Of a DNA stretch of 64,000 bases, positions 39,401 to 52,700 are shown piece by piece; within the stretch, counting starts at the first letter, position 1; each line of letters begins with the position of its first letter. Both the position numbers and the translations under genes were made by a program. Below the pieces are notes generated by a model. The model did no database searches. It saw nothing but the letters and a program-made list of their open reading frames with translations, and was not told the DNA's origin. Source of the stretch: Paragordius varius (Eukaryota > Nematomorpha); the NCBI GenBank assembly GCA_964247055.1, contig OZ176053.1, positions 14,012,001-14,076,000 on the forward strand. Direction: 5' to 3'.

Positions 39401-41300
39401 TCATAAAAATTATAATTATACTCCGATCTCGAAAATATTTGGGGTGATGATGGAACTACCATAGGGCTACCCAAAAAAAATTATGGCGACATCACCTGAT
39501 CAAATTTGGATTTTAGGTAGCCATTTTTATTTTTAATATCGTATAAAATAAATTTTTTAAATATTTAAAAAATTCATAAAAATTACATTTATACTCCGAT
39601 CTCGACAATATTTGGGGTGATGATGGAATTACCATAGGGCTACCCAAAAAAAATTATGGTGACATCACCTGATCAAATTTGGATTTTAGGTAGCCATTTT
39701 TATTTTTAAAATCGTATAAAATAAATTTTTTAAATATTTAAAAAATTCAAAAAAATTACTTTTATACTCCGATCTCGAAAATATTTGGGGTGATGATGGA
39801 ATTACCTTAGGGCTACCCAAAAAAAATTATGGTGACATCACCTGATCAAATTTGGATTTTAGGTAGCCATTTTTATTTTTAAAATCGTATAAAATAAATT
39901 TTTTAAATATTTAAAAAATTCATAAAAATTATATTTATACTCCGATCTCGAAAATATTTGGGGTGATGATGGAACTACCATAGGGCTACCCAAAAAAAAT
40001 TATGGCGACATCACCTGATCAAATCTGGATTTTAGGTAGCCATTTTTATTTTTAAAATCGTATAAAATAAATTTTTTAAATATTTAAAAAATTCATAAAT
40101 ATTACATTTATAGTCCGATCCCAAAGTATTTGGGGTGAAGATGGAACTACCATTGGGCTACGCAAAAAAAATTATGGCGACATCACCTGATCAAATTTGG
40201 ATTTTAGGTAGCCATTTTTATTTTTCAAATCGTATAAAATAAATTTTTTAAATATTTAAAAAAATCATAAAAATTACATTTATACTCCGATCTCGAAAAT
40301 ATTTGGGGTGATGATGGAACTACCATAGGGCTACCCAAAAAAAATTATGGTGACATCACCTGATCAAATTTGGATTTTAGGTAGCCATTTTTATTTTTAA
40401 AATCGTATAAAATAAATTTTTTAAATATTTAAAAACTTCAAAAAAATTACATTTATACTCCGATCTCGACAATATTTGGGGTGATGATGGAATTACCTTA
40501 GGGCTACCCAAAAAAAATTATGGTGACATCACCTGATCAAATTTGGATTTTAAGAAGCCATTTTTATTTTTAATATCGTATAAAATAAATATTTTAAATA
40601 TTTAAAAAATTCATAAAAATTATATTTATACTCCGATCTCGAAAATATTTGGGGTGATGATGGAACTACCATAGGGCTACCCAAAAAAAATTATGGCGAC
40701 ATCACCTGATCAAATCTGGATTTTAGGTAGCCATTTTTATTTTTAAAATCGTATAAAATAAATTTTTTAAATATTTAAAAAATTCATAAATATTACATTT
40801 ATAGTCCGATCCCAAAGTATTTGGGGTGAAGATGGAACTACCATTGGGCTACGCAAAAAAAATTATGGCGACATCACCTGATCAAATTTGGATTTTAGGT
40901 AGCTATTTTTATTTTTCAAATCGTATAAAATAAATTTTTTAAATATTTAAAAAATTCATAAAAATTACATTTATACTCCGATCTCGACAATATTTGGGGT
41001 GATGATGGAACTACCATAGGGCTACCCAAAAAAAATAATAATGACATCACCTGATCAAATTTGGATTTTAGGTAGCCATTTTTATTTTTAAAATCGTATA
41101 AAATAAATTTTTTAAATATTTAAAAAATTCATAAAAATTACATTTATACTCCGATCTCGAAAATATTTGGGGTGATGATGGAACTACCAATTGGCTACCC
41201 AAAAAAAATTATGGCGACATCACCTGATCAAATTTGGATTTTAGGTAGCCATTTTTATTTTTAAAATCGTATAAAATAAATTTTTTAAATATTTAAAAAA
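39401..41300. repeat. Array segment with a 691-bp (4-monomer) tandem duplication
   Basis: The unusual run GGGGTGAAGATGG, ACCATTGGGCTACGC and TTTTTCAAATCG occurs at 40135-40230 and 40826-40920, exactly 691 bp apart. The shared part is about 39925-40290 against 40616-40981. The unit before the second copy carries AAGAAGCC and AATATTTTAAA. The first 250 bp (ATAATTATAC, AATATCG) match 37.5-37.75 kb at 1,898 bp. ACCAATTGGCTACCC near 41188 is private. Confidence 0.8.
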
Positions 41301-43365
41301 TTCATAAAAATTACATTTATACTCCGATCTCGAAAATATTTGGGGTGATGATGTAACTACCATAGGGCTACAAAAATTATGGCGACATCACCTGATCAAA
41401 TTTGGATTTTAGGAAGCCATTTTTATTTTTAAAATCGTATAAAATAAATATTTTAAATATTTAAAAAATTCATAAAAATTATATTTATACTCCGATCTCG
41501 AAAATATTTGGGGTGATGATGGAACTACCATAGGGCTACCCAAAATAAATTATGGTGACATCACATTGATCAAATTTGGATTTTAGGTAGCCATTTTTAT
41601 TTTTAAAATCGTATAAAATAAATTTTTTAAATATTTAAAAAATTCATAAAAATTACATTTAAAGTCCGATCTCGAAAATATTTGGGGTGATGATGGAACT
41701 ACCATAGGGCTACCCAAAAAAAATTATGGCGACATCACCTGATCAAATCAGGATTTTAGGTAGCCATTTTTATTTTTAAAATCGTATAAAATAAATTTTT
41801 TAAATATTTAAAAAATTCAAAAAATTACATTTATACTCCGATCTCGACAATATTTGGGGTGATGATGGAATTACCATAGGGCTACCCAAAAAAAATTATG
41901 GTGATATCACCTGATCAAATTTGGATTTTAGGTAGCCATTTTTATTTTTAAAATCGTATAAAATAAATTTTTTAAATATTTAAAAAATTCATAAAAATTA
42001 CATTTAAAGTCCGATCTCGAAAATATTTGGGGTGATGATGGAACTACCATAGGGCTACCCAAAAAAAATAATAATGACATCACCTGATCAAATTTGGATT
42101 TTAGGTAGCCATTTTTATTTTTAAAATCGTATAAAATAAATTTTTTAAATATTTAAAAATTTCATAAAAATTACATTTATAGTCCGATCCCCAAAATATT
42201 TGGGGTGATGATGGAACTACCATAGGGCTACCCAAAAAAAATTATGGCGACATCACCTGATCAAATCTGGATTTTAGGTAGCCATTTTTATTTTTAAAAT
42301 CGTATAAAATAAATTTTTTAAATATTTAAAAAATTCATAAAAATTATATTTATACTCCGATCTCGAAAATATTTGGGGTGATGATGGAACTACCATAGGG
42401 CTACCCAAAAAAATTATAGTGACATCACCTGATCAAATTTGCATTTTAGGTAGCCATTTTTATTTTTAAAATCGTATAAAATAAATTTTTTAAATATTTA
42501 AAAAATTCATAAAAATTACATTTATACTCCGATCTCGAAAATATTTGGGGTGATGATGGAACTACCATAGGGCTACCCAAAAAAATTATAATGACATCAC
42601 CTGATCAAATTTGGATTTTAGGTAGCCATTTTTATTTTTAAAATCGTATAAAATAAATTTTTTAAATATTTAAAAATTTCATAAAAATTACATTTATAGT
42701 CCGATCCCCAAAATATTTGGGGTGATGATGGAACTACCATAGGGCTACCCAAAAAAAATTATGGCGACATCACCTGATCAAATCTGGATTTTAGGTAGCC
42801 ATTTTTATTTTTAAAATCGTATAAAATAAATTTTTTAAATATTTAAAAAATTCATAAAAATTATATTTATACTCCGATCTCGAAAATATTTGGGGTGATG
42901 ATGGAACTACCATAGGGCTACCCAAAAAAATTATAGTGACATCACCTGATCAAATTTGCATTTTAGGTAGCCATTTTTATTTTTAAAATCGTATAAAATA
43001 AATTTTTTAAATATTTAAAAAATTCATAAAAATTACATTTATACTCCGATCTTGACAATATTTGGGGTGATGATGGAATTACCATAGGGCTACCCAAAAA
43101 AAATTATAATGACATCACCTGATCAAATTTGGATTTTAGGTAGCCATTTTTATTTTTAAAATCGTATAAAATAAATTTTTTAAATATTTAAAAAATTCAT
43201 AAAAATTACATTTATACTCCGATCTCGAAAATATTTGGGGTGATGATGGAACTACCATAGGCTACCCAAAAAAATTATGGTGACATCACCTGATCAAATT
43301 TGGATTTTAGGTAGCCATTTTTATTTTTAAAATCGGATAAAATAAATTTTTTAAATATTTAAAAA
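41300..43365. repeat. 2,066-bp (12-monomer) higher-order unit, copy 1
   Basis: Tandem with 43366-45431. Markers 2,066 bp apart: GATGTAACTACC (41352, 43418), GGGCTACAAAAATTATGG (5-bp-shorter unit; 41371, 43437), ATCACATTGATC (41565, 43631), TTTGCATTTT (42441, 44507 and 42958, 45024) and ATCGGATAAAA (43335, 45401). Within the unit the TTTGCATTTT segment is itself repeated at 517 bp (3 monomers). The left edge lies between about 41265 and 41352. The first CCCCAAA-ATA-TTTGGGG hairpin variants of the window appear here. Confidence 0.88.
42189..42205. repeat. CCCCAAA-ATA-TTTGGGG hairpin variant (first example)
   Basis: In most monomers this site reads CTCGAAAATATTTGGGG and has no long symmetry. 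Here the change to CCCCAAAA gives two 7-bp arms around a 3-base loop. I count about 23 such units, all from 42.2 kb rightward (others near 42707, 44255, 44772, 45632, 50276, 50966, 51656, then regularly to 62011). A related 6-bp version, CCCAAA-GTA-TTTGGG, marks the AAATAATT units of the left half. Both are linked to TAGTCCGATC in place of TACTCCGATC. Confidence 0.88.
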
Positions 43366-45431
43366 ATTCATAAAAATTACATTTATACTCCGATCTCGAA
43401 AATATTTGGGGTGATGATGTAACTACCATAGGGCTACAAAAATTATGGCGACATCACCTGATCAAATTTGGATTTTAGGAAGCCATTTTTATTTTTAAAA
43501 TCGTATAAAATAAATATTTTAAATATTTAAAAAATTCATAAAAATTATATTTATACTCCGATCTCGAAAATATTTGGGGTGATGATGGAACTACCATAGG
43601 GCTACCCAAAATAAATTATGGTGACATCACATTGATCAAATTTGGATTTTAGGTAGCCATTTTTATTTTTAAAATCGTATAAAATAAATTTTTTAAATAT
43701 TTAAAAAATTCATAAAAATTACATTTAAAGTCCGATCTCGAAAATATTTGGGGTGATGATGGAACTACCATAGGGCTACCCAAAAAAAATTATGGCGACA
43801 TCACCTGATCAAATCAGGATTTTAGGTAGCCATTTTTATTTTTAAAATCGTAAAAAATAAATTTTTTAAATATTTAAAAAATTCAAAAAATTACATTTAT
43901 ACTCCGATCTCGACAATATTTGGGGTGATGATGGAATTACCATAGGGCTACCCAAAAAAAATTATGGTGATATCACCTGATCAAATTTGGATTTTAGGTA
44001 GCCATTTTTATTTTTAAAATCGTATAAAATAAATTTTTTAAATATTTAAAAAATTCATAAAAATTACATTTAAAGTCCGATCTCGAAAATATTTGGGGTG
44101 ATGATGGAACTACCATAGGGCTACCCAAAAAAAATAATAATGACATCACCTGATCAAATTTGGATTTTAGGTAGCCATTTTTATTTTTAAAATCGTATAA
44201 AATAAATTTTTTAAATATTTAAAAATTTCATAAAAATTACATTTATAGTCCGATCCCCAAAATATTTGGGGTGATGATGGAACTACCATAGGGCTACCCA
44301 AAAAAAATTATGGCGACATCACCTGATCAAATCTGGATTTTAGGTAGCCATTTTTATTTTTAAAATCGTATAAAATAAATTTTTTAAATATTTAAAAAAT
44401 TCATAAAAATTATATTTATACTCCGATCTCGAAAATATTTGGGGTGATGATGGAACTACCATAGGGCTACCCAAAAAAATTATAGTGACATCACCTGATC
44501 AAATTTGCATTTTAGGTAGCCATTTTTATTTTTAAAATCGTATAAAATAAATTTTTTAAATATTTAAAAAATTCATAAAAATTACATTTATACTCCGATC
44601 TCGAAAATATTTGGGGTGATGATGGAACTACCATAGGGCTACCCAAAAAAATTATAATGACATCACCTGATCAAATTTGGATTTTAGGTAGCCATTTTTA
44701 TTTTTAAAATCGTATAAAATAAATTTTTTAAATATTTAAAAATTTCATAAAAATTACATTTATAGTCCGATCCCCAAAATATTTGGGGTGATGATGGAAC
44801 TACCATAGGGCTACCCAAAAAAAATTATGGCGACATCACCTGATCAAATCTGAATTTTAGGTAGCCATTTTTATTTTTAAAATCGTATAAAATAAATTTT
44901 TTAAATATTTAAAAAATTCATAAAAATTATATTTATACTCCGATCTCGAAAATATTTGGGGTGATGATGGAACTACCATAGGGCTACCCAAAAAAATTAT
45001 AGTGACATCACCTGATCAAATTTGCATTTTAGGTAGCCATTTTTATTTTTAAAATCGTATAAAATAAATTTTTTAAATATTTAAAAAATTCATAAAAATT
45101 ACATTTATACTCCGATCTTGACAATATTTGGGGTGATGATGGAATTACCATAGGGCTACAGAAAAAATATTATAATGACATCACCTGATCAAATTTGGAT
45201 TTTAGGTAGCCATTTTTATTTTTAAAATCGTATAAAATAAATTTTTTAAATATTTAAAAAATTCATAAAAATTACATTTATACTCCGATCTCGAAAATAT
45301 TTGGGGTGATGATGGAACTACCATAGGCTACCCAAAAAAATTATGGTGACATCACCTGATCAAATTTGGATTTTAGGTAGCCATTTTTATTTTTAAAATC
45401 GGATAAAATAAATTTTTTAAATATTTAAAAA
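43366..45431. repeat. 2,066-bp higher-order unit, copy 2
   Basis: Same order as copy 1. Private changes are CGTAAAAAATAA near 43850, AATCTGAATTTT near 44851 and GGGCTACAGAAAAAATATT near 45157. Homology ends by 45484, where this copy's successor has GATGGAAC against GATGTAAC. Part of the unit (CGGATAAA through AAAGTCC) returns at about 48.8-49.63 kb, offset 5,504 bp (32 monomers). Confidence 0.88.
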
Positions 45432-47200
45432 ATTCATAAAAATTACATTTATACTCCGATCTCGAAAATATTTGGGGTGATGATGGAACTACCATAGGGC
45501 TACCCAAAAAAAATTATGGTGACATAACCTGATCAAATTTGGATTTTAGGTAGCCATTTTTATTTTTAAAATCGTATAAAATAAATTTTTTAAATATTTA
45601 AAAACTTCATAAAAATTACATTTATAGTCCGATCCCCAAAATATTTGGGGTGATGATGGAACTACCATAGGGCTACCCAAAAAAAATTATGGCGACATCA
45701 CCTGATCAAATTTGGATTTTAGGTAGCCATTTTTATTTTTAAAATCGTATAAAATAAATTTTTTAAATATTTAAAAAATTCATAAAAATTACATTTAAAG
45801 TCCGATCTCAAAAATATTTGGGGTTATGATGGAACTACCATAGGGCTACCCAAAAAAAATTATGGCGACATCACCTGATCAAATCTGGATTTTAGGTAGC
45901 CATTTTTATTTTTAAAATCGTATAAAATAAATTTTTTAAATATTTAAAAAATTCAAAAAAATACATTTATACTCCGATCTTGACAATATTTGGGGTGATG
46001 ATGGAATTACCATAGGGCTACCCAAAAAAAATTATGGCGACATCACCTGATCAAATTTGGATTTTAGGTAGCCATTATTTTTAAAATCGTATAAAATAAA
46101 TTTTTTAAATATTTAAAAAATTCAAAAAAATTACATTTATACTCCGATCTCGACAATATTTGGGGTGATGATGGAATTACCATAGGGCTACCCAAAAAAA
46201 ATTATGGTGACATCACCTGATCAAATTTGGATTTTAGGTAGCCATTTTTATTTTTAATATCGTATAAAATAAATTTTTTAAATATTTAAAAAATTCATAA
46301 AAATTACATTTATACTCCGATCTCGACAATATTTGGGGTGATGATGGAACAACCATAGGGCTACCCAAAAAAAATTATGGTGACATCACCTGATCAAATT
46401 TGGATTTTAGGTAGCCATTTTTATTTTTAAAATCGTATAAAATAAATTTTTTAAATATTTAAAAAATTCATAAAAATTACATTTATACTCCGATCTCGAA
46501 AATATTTGGGGTGATGATGGAACTACCATAGGGCTACCAAAAAAAAATTATGGCGACATCACCTGATCAAATTTGGATTTTAGGTAGCCATTTTTATTTT
46601 TAAAATCGTATAAAATAAATTTTTTAAATATTTAAAAAATTCATAAAAATTACATTTATACTCCGATCTCGACAATATTTGGGGTGATGATGGAACTACC
46701 ATAGGGCTACCCAAAAAAAATAATAATGACATCACCTGATCAAATTTGGATTTTAGGTAGCCATTTTTATTTTTAAAATCGTATAAAATAAATTTTTTAA
46801 ATATTTAAAAAATTCATAAAAATTACATTTATACTCCGATCTCGAAAATATTTGGGGTGATGATGGAACTACCATAGGGCTACCCAAAAAAAATAATAAT
46901 GACATCACCTGATCAAATTTGGATTTTAGGTAGCCATTTTTATTTTTAAAATCGTATAAAATAAATTTTTTAAATATTTAAAAAATTCATAAAAATTACA
47001 TTTATACTCCGATCTCGAAAATATTTGGGGTGATGATGGAACTACCATAGGGCTACCCAAAAAAAATTATGGCGACATCACCTGATCAAATTTGGATTTT
47101 AGGTAGCCATTTTTATTTTTAAAATCGTATAAAATAAATTTTTTAAATATTTAAAAAATTCATAAAAATTACATTTATACTCCGATCTCGAAAATATTTG
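45432..47200. repeat. Array segment, mixed monomer families
   Basis: A CATAACC/CTTCATAAA/CCCCAAAA unit (45632), an AAAGTCCGATCTCAAAAAT unit with GGGGTTATGATGG (45811-45830), AAATCTGG and GAATTACC units, a unit with a 3-bp loss in GCCATTATTTTT (46073), an AATATCG unit with GAACAACC (46348), and two adjacent AATAATAATG units (near 46721 and 46893) that look like a single-monomer duplication. No gene or insertion is visible. Confidence 0.8.
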
Positions 47201-47900
47201 GGGTGATGATGGAACTACCATAGGGCTACAAAAATTATGGCGACATCACCTGATCAAATTTGGATTTTAGGTACCATTTTTATTTTTAAAATCGTATAAA
47301 ATAAATATTTTAAATATTTAAAAAATTCATAAAAATTACATTTATACTCCGATCTCGAAAATATTTGGGGTGATGATGGAACTACCATAGGGCTACAAAA
47401 ATTATGGCGACATCACCTGATCAAATTTGGATTTTAGGTACCATTTTTATTTTTAAAATCGTATAAAATAAATATTTTAAATATTTAAAAAATTCATAAA
47501 AATTATATTTATACTCCGATCTCGAAAATATTTGGGGTGATGATGGAACTACCATAGGGCTACCCAAAATAAATTATGGTGACATCACATTGATCAAATT
47601 TGGATTTTAGGTAGCCATTTTTATTTTTAAAATCGTATAAAATAAATTTTTTAAATATTTAAAAAATTCATAAAAATTACATTTATACTCCGATCTCGAA
47701 AATATTTGGGGTGATGATGGAACTACCATAGGGCTACCCAAAAAAAATTATGGCGACATCACCTGATCAAATTTGGATTTTAGGTAGCCATTTTTATTTT
47801 TAAAATCGTATAAAATAAATTTTTTAAATATTTAAAAAATTCATAAAAATTACATTTATACTCCGATCTCGAAAATATTTGGGGTGATGATGGAACTACC
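47201..47900. repeat. Short units with GGGCTACAAAAATTATGG and GGTACC
   Basis: Units in which GGGCTACCC plus the A run is shortened by 5 bp occur at 47229 and 47396, 167 bp apart, and again at 47910, 514 bp (3 monomers) later. The following GGTAGCC is shortened to GGTACC in each, which removes the B' half of the inverted repeat. ATCACATTGATC units occur at 47589 and 48103, again 514 bp apart. Confidence 0.82.
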
Positions 47901-49760
47901 ATAGGGCTACAAAAATTATGGCGACATCACCTGATCAAATTTGGATTTTAGGTACCATTTTTATTTTTAAAATCGTATAAAATAAATATTTTAAATATTT
48001 AAAAAATTCATAAAAATTATATTTATACTCCGATCTCGAAAATATTTGGGGTGATGATGGAACTACCATAGGGCTACCCAAAATAAATTATGGTGACATC
48101 ACATTGATCAAATTTGGATTTTAGGTAGCCATTTTTATTTTTAAAATCGTATAAAATAAATTTTTTAAATATTTAAAAAATTCATAAAAATTACATTTAA
48201 AGTCCGATCTCGAAAATATTTGGGGTGATGATGGAACTACCATAGGGCTACCCAAAAAAAATTATGGCGACATCACCTGATCAAATCAGGATTTTAGGTA
48301 GCCATTTTTATTTTTAAAATCGTATAAAATAAATTTTTTAAATATTAAAAAAATTCAAAACATTACATTTATACTCCGATCTCGAAAATATTTGGGGTGA
48401 TGATGGAATTACCATAGGGCTACCCAAAAAAAATTATGGTGATATCACCTGATCAAATTTGGATTTTAGGTAGCCATTTTTATTTTTAAAATCGTATAAA
48501 ATAAATTTTTTAAATATTTAAAAAATTCATAAAAATTACATTTAAAGTCCGATCTCGAAAATATTTGGGGTGATGATGGAACTACCATAGGGCTACCCAA
48601 AAAAAATTATGGCGACATCACCTGATCAAATGTGGATTTTAGGTAGGCATTTTTATTTTTAAAATCGTATAAAATAAATTTTTTAAATATTTAAAAAATT
48701 CATAAAAATTACATTTATACTCCGATCTCGACAATATTTGGGGTGATGATGGAACTACCATAGGGCTACCCAAAAAAATTATAATGACATCACCTGATCA
48801 AATTTGGATTTTAGGTAGCCATTTTTATTTTTAAAATCGGATAAAATAAATTTTTTAAATATTTAAAAAATTCATAAAAATTACATTTATACTCCGATCT
48901 CGAAAATATTTGGGGTGATGATGTAACTACCATAGGGCTACAAAAATTATGGCGACATCACCTGATCAAATTTGGATTTTAGGAAGCCATTTTTATTTTT
49001 AAAATCGTATAAAATAAATATTTTAAATATTTAAAAAATTCATAAAAATTATATTTATACTCCGATCTCGAAAATATTTGGGGTGATGATGGAACTACCA
49101 TAGGGCTACCCAAAATAAATTATGGTGACATCACATTGATCAAATTTGGATTTTAGGTAGCCATTTTTATTTTTAAAATCGTATAAAATAAATTTTTTAA
49201 ATATTTAAAAAATTCATAAAAATTACATTTAAAGTCCGATCTCGAAAATATTTGGGGTGATGATGGAACTACCATAGGGCTACCCAAAAAAAATTATGGC
49301 GACATCACCTGATCAAATCAGGATTTTAGGTAGCCATTTTTATTTTTAAAATCGTATAAAATAAATTTTTTAAATATTAAAAAAATTCAAAAAATTACAT
49401 TTATACTCCGAATTCGACAATATTTGGGGTGATGATGGAATTACCATAGGGCTACCCAAAAAAAATTATGGTGATATCACCTGATCAAATTTGGATTTTA
49501 GGTAGCCATTTTTATTTTTAAAATCGTATAAAATAAATTTTTTAAATATTTAAAAAATTCATAAAAATTACATTTAAAGTCCGATCTCGAAAATATTTGG
49601 GGTGATGATGGCACTACCATAGGGCTACCCAAAAAAAATTATGGCGACATCACCTGATCAAATGTGGATTTTAGGTAGGCATTTTTATTTTTAAAATCGT
49701 ATAAAATAAATTTTTTAAATATTTAAAAAATTCATAAAAATTACATTTATACTCCGATCT
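47901..49760. repeat. 1,032-bp (6-monomer) tandem pair
   Basis: ATCACATTGATC at 48103 and 49135, and AAATGTGG with GGTAGGC at 48631 and 49663, are 1,032 bp apart. Between lie AAATCAGG, ATTAAAAAAATTC, GATATCACC and AAAGTCCG units in the same order. Private changes: CAAAACATTAC near 48357 in the first copy; CCGAATTCGAC near 49408 and GATGGCAC near 49608 in the second. The second copy starts with the GATGTAACTACC and GGAAGCC forms of the 2,066-bp unit, whereas the first has GATGGAAC and GGTACC, so the two copies differ in ancestry at their left ends. Confidence 0.84.
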
Positions 49761-52700
49761 CGAAAATATTTGGGGTGATGATGGAACTACCATAGGGCTA
49801 CCCAAAAAAAATAATAATGACATCACCTGATCAAATTTGGATTTTAGGTAGCCATTTTTATTTTTAAAATCGTATAAAATAAATTTTTTAAATATTTAAA
49901 AATTTCATAAAAATTACATTTATACTCCGATCTCGAAAATATTTGGGGTGATGATGGAACTACCATAGGCTACCCCTAAAAAAATTATGGTGACATCACC
50001 TGATCGAATTTGGATTTTAGGTAGCCATTTTTGTTTTTAAAATCGTATAAAATAAACTTTTTAAATATTTAAAAAATTCATAAAAATTATATTTATACTC
50101 CGATCTCGAAAATATTTGGGGTGATGATGGAACTACCATAGAGCTACCCAAAAAAAATTATGGTGACATAACCTGATCAAATTTGGATTTTAGGTAGCCA
50201 TTTTTATTTTTAAAATCGTATAAAATAAATTTTTTAAATATTTAAAAACTTCATAAAAATTACATTTATAGTCCGATCCCCAAAATATTTGGGGTGATGA
50301 TGGAACTACCATAGGGCTACCCAAAAAAAAATTATGGCGACATCACCTGATCAAATCTGGATTTTCGGTAGCCATTTTTATTTTTAAAATCGTATAAAAT
50401 AAATTTTTTAAATATTTAAAAAATTCATAAAAATTATATTTATACTCCGATCTCGAAAATATTTGGGGTGATGATGGAACTACCATAGGGCTACCCAAAA
50501 AAATTATAGTGACATCACCTGATCAAATTTGCATTTTAGGTAGCCATTTTTATTTTTAAAATCGTATAAAATAAATTTTTTAAATATTTAAAAAATTCAT
50601 AAAAATTACATTTATACTCCGATCTCGAAAATATTTGGGGTGATGATGGAACTACCATAGGGCTACCCAAAAAAATTATAATGACATCACCTGATCAAAT
50701 TTGGATTTTAGGTAGCCATTTTTATTTTTAAAATCGTATAAAATAAATTTTTTAAATATTTAAAAAATTCATAAAAATTACATTTATACTCCGATCTCGA
50801 AAATATTTGGGGTGATGATGGAACTACCATAGGGCTACCCAAAAAAAATTATGGTGACATAACCTGATCAAATTTGGATTTTAGGTAGCCATTTTTATTT
50901 TTAAAATCGTATAAAATAAATTTTTTAAATATTTAAAAACTTCATAAAAATTACATTTATAGTCCGATCCCCAAAATATTTGGGGTGATGATGGAACTAC
51001 CATAGGGCTACCCAAAAAAAATTATGGCGACATCACCTGATCAAATTTGGATTTTAGGTAGCCATTTTTATTTTTAAAATCGTATAAAATAAATTTTTTA
51101 AATATTTAAAAAATTCAAAAAAATTACATTTATACTCCGATCTCGACAATATTTGGGGTGATGATGGAATTACCATAGGGCTACCCAAAAAAAATTATGG
51201 TGACATCACCTGATCAGATTTGGATTTTAGGTAGCCATTTTTATTTTTAATATCGTATAAAATAAATTTTTTAAATATTTAAAAAATTCATAAAAATTAC
51301 ATTTATACTCCGATCTCGAAAATATTTGGGGTGATGATGGAACTACCATAGGCTACCCAAAAAAATTATGGTGACATCACCTGATCAAATTTGGATTTTA
51401 GGTAGCCATTTTTATTTTTAAAATCGTATAAAATAAATTTTTTAAATATTTAAAAAATTCAAAAAAATTACATTTATACTCCGATCTCGAAAATATTTGG
51501 GGTGATGATGGAACTACCATAGGGCTACCCAAAAAAAATTATGGTGACATAACCTGATCAAATTTGGATTTTAGGTAGCCATTTTTATTTTTAAAATCGT
51601 ATAAAATAAATTTTTTAAATATTTAAAAACTTCATAAAAATTACATTTATAGTCCGATCCCCAAAATATTTGGGGTGATGATGGAACTACCATAGGGCTA
51701 CCCAAAAAAAATTATGGCGACATCACCTGATCAAATTTGGATTTTAGGTAGCCATTTTTATTTTTAAAATCGTATAAAATAAATTTTTTAAATATTTAAA
51801 AAATTCAAAAAAATTACATTTATACTCCGATCTCGAAAATATTTGGGGTGATGATGGAACTACCATAGGGCTACCCAAAAAAAATAATAATGACATCACC
51901 TGATCAAATTTGGATTTTAGGTAGCCATTTTTATTTTTAAAATCGTATAAAATAAATTTTTTAAATATTTAAAAATTTCATAAAAATTACATTTATACTC
52001 CGATCTCGAAAATATTTGCGGTGATGATGGAACTACCATAGGCTACCCAAAAAAATTATGGTGACATCACCTGATCGAATTTGGATTTTAGGTAGCCATT
52101 TTTGTTTTTAAAATCGTATAAAATAAACTTTTTAAATATTTAAAAAATTCATAAAAATTATATTTATACTCCGATCTCGAAAATATTTGGGGTGATGATG
52201 GAACTACCATAGAGCTACCCAAAAAAAATTATGGTGACATAACCTGATCAAATTTGGATTTTAGGTAGCCATTTTTATTTTTAAAATCGTATAAAATAAA
52301 TTTTTTAAATATTTAAAAACTTCATAAAAATTACATTTATAGTCCGATCCCCAAAATATTTGGGGTGATGATGGAACTACCATAGGGCTACCCAAAAAAA
52401 ATTATGGCGACGTCACCTGATCAAATCTGGATTTTAGGTAGCCATTTTTATTTTTAAAATCGTATAAAATAAATTTTTTAAATATTTAAAAAATTCATAA
52501 AAATTATATTTATACTCCGATCTCGAAAATATTTGGGGTGATGATGGAACTACCATAGGGCTACCCAAAAAAAATTATGGTGACATAACCTGATCAAATT
52601 TGTATTTTAGGTAGCCATTTTTATTTTTAAAATCGTATAAAATAAATTTTTTATATATTTAAAAACTTCATAAAAATTACATTTATAGTCCGATCCCCAA

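Noticed and set aside
52410-52416. CREB/ATF-like site in GACGTCACC units
   Set aside because: GACGTCAC matches seven of eight bases of the CRE, but it arises by one change from GACATCACC and its six copies are explained by duplication. Useful as a marker only.
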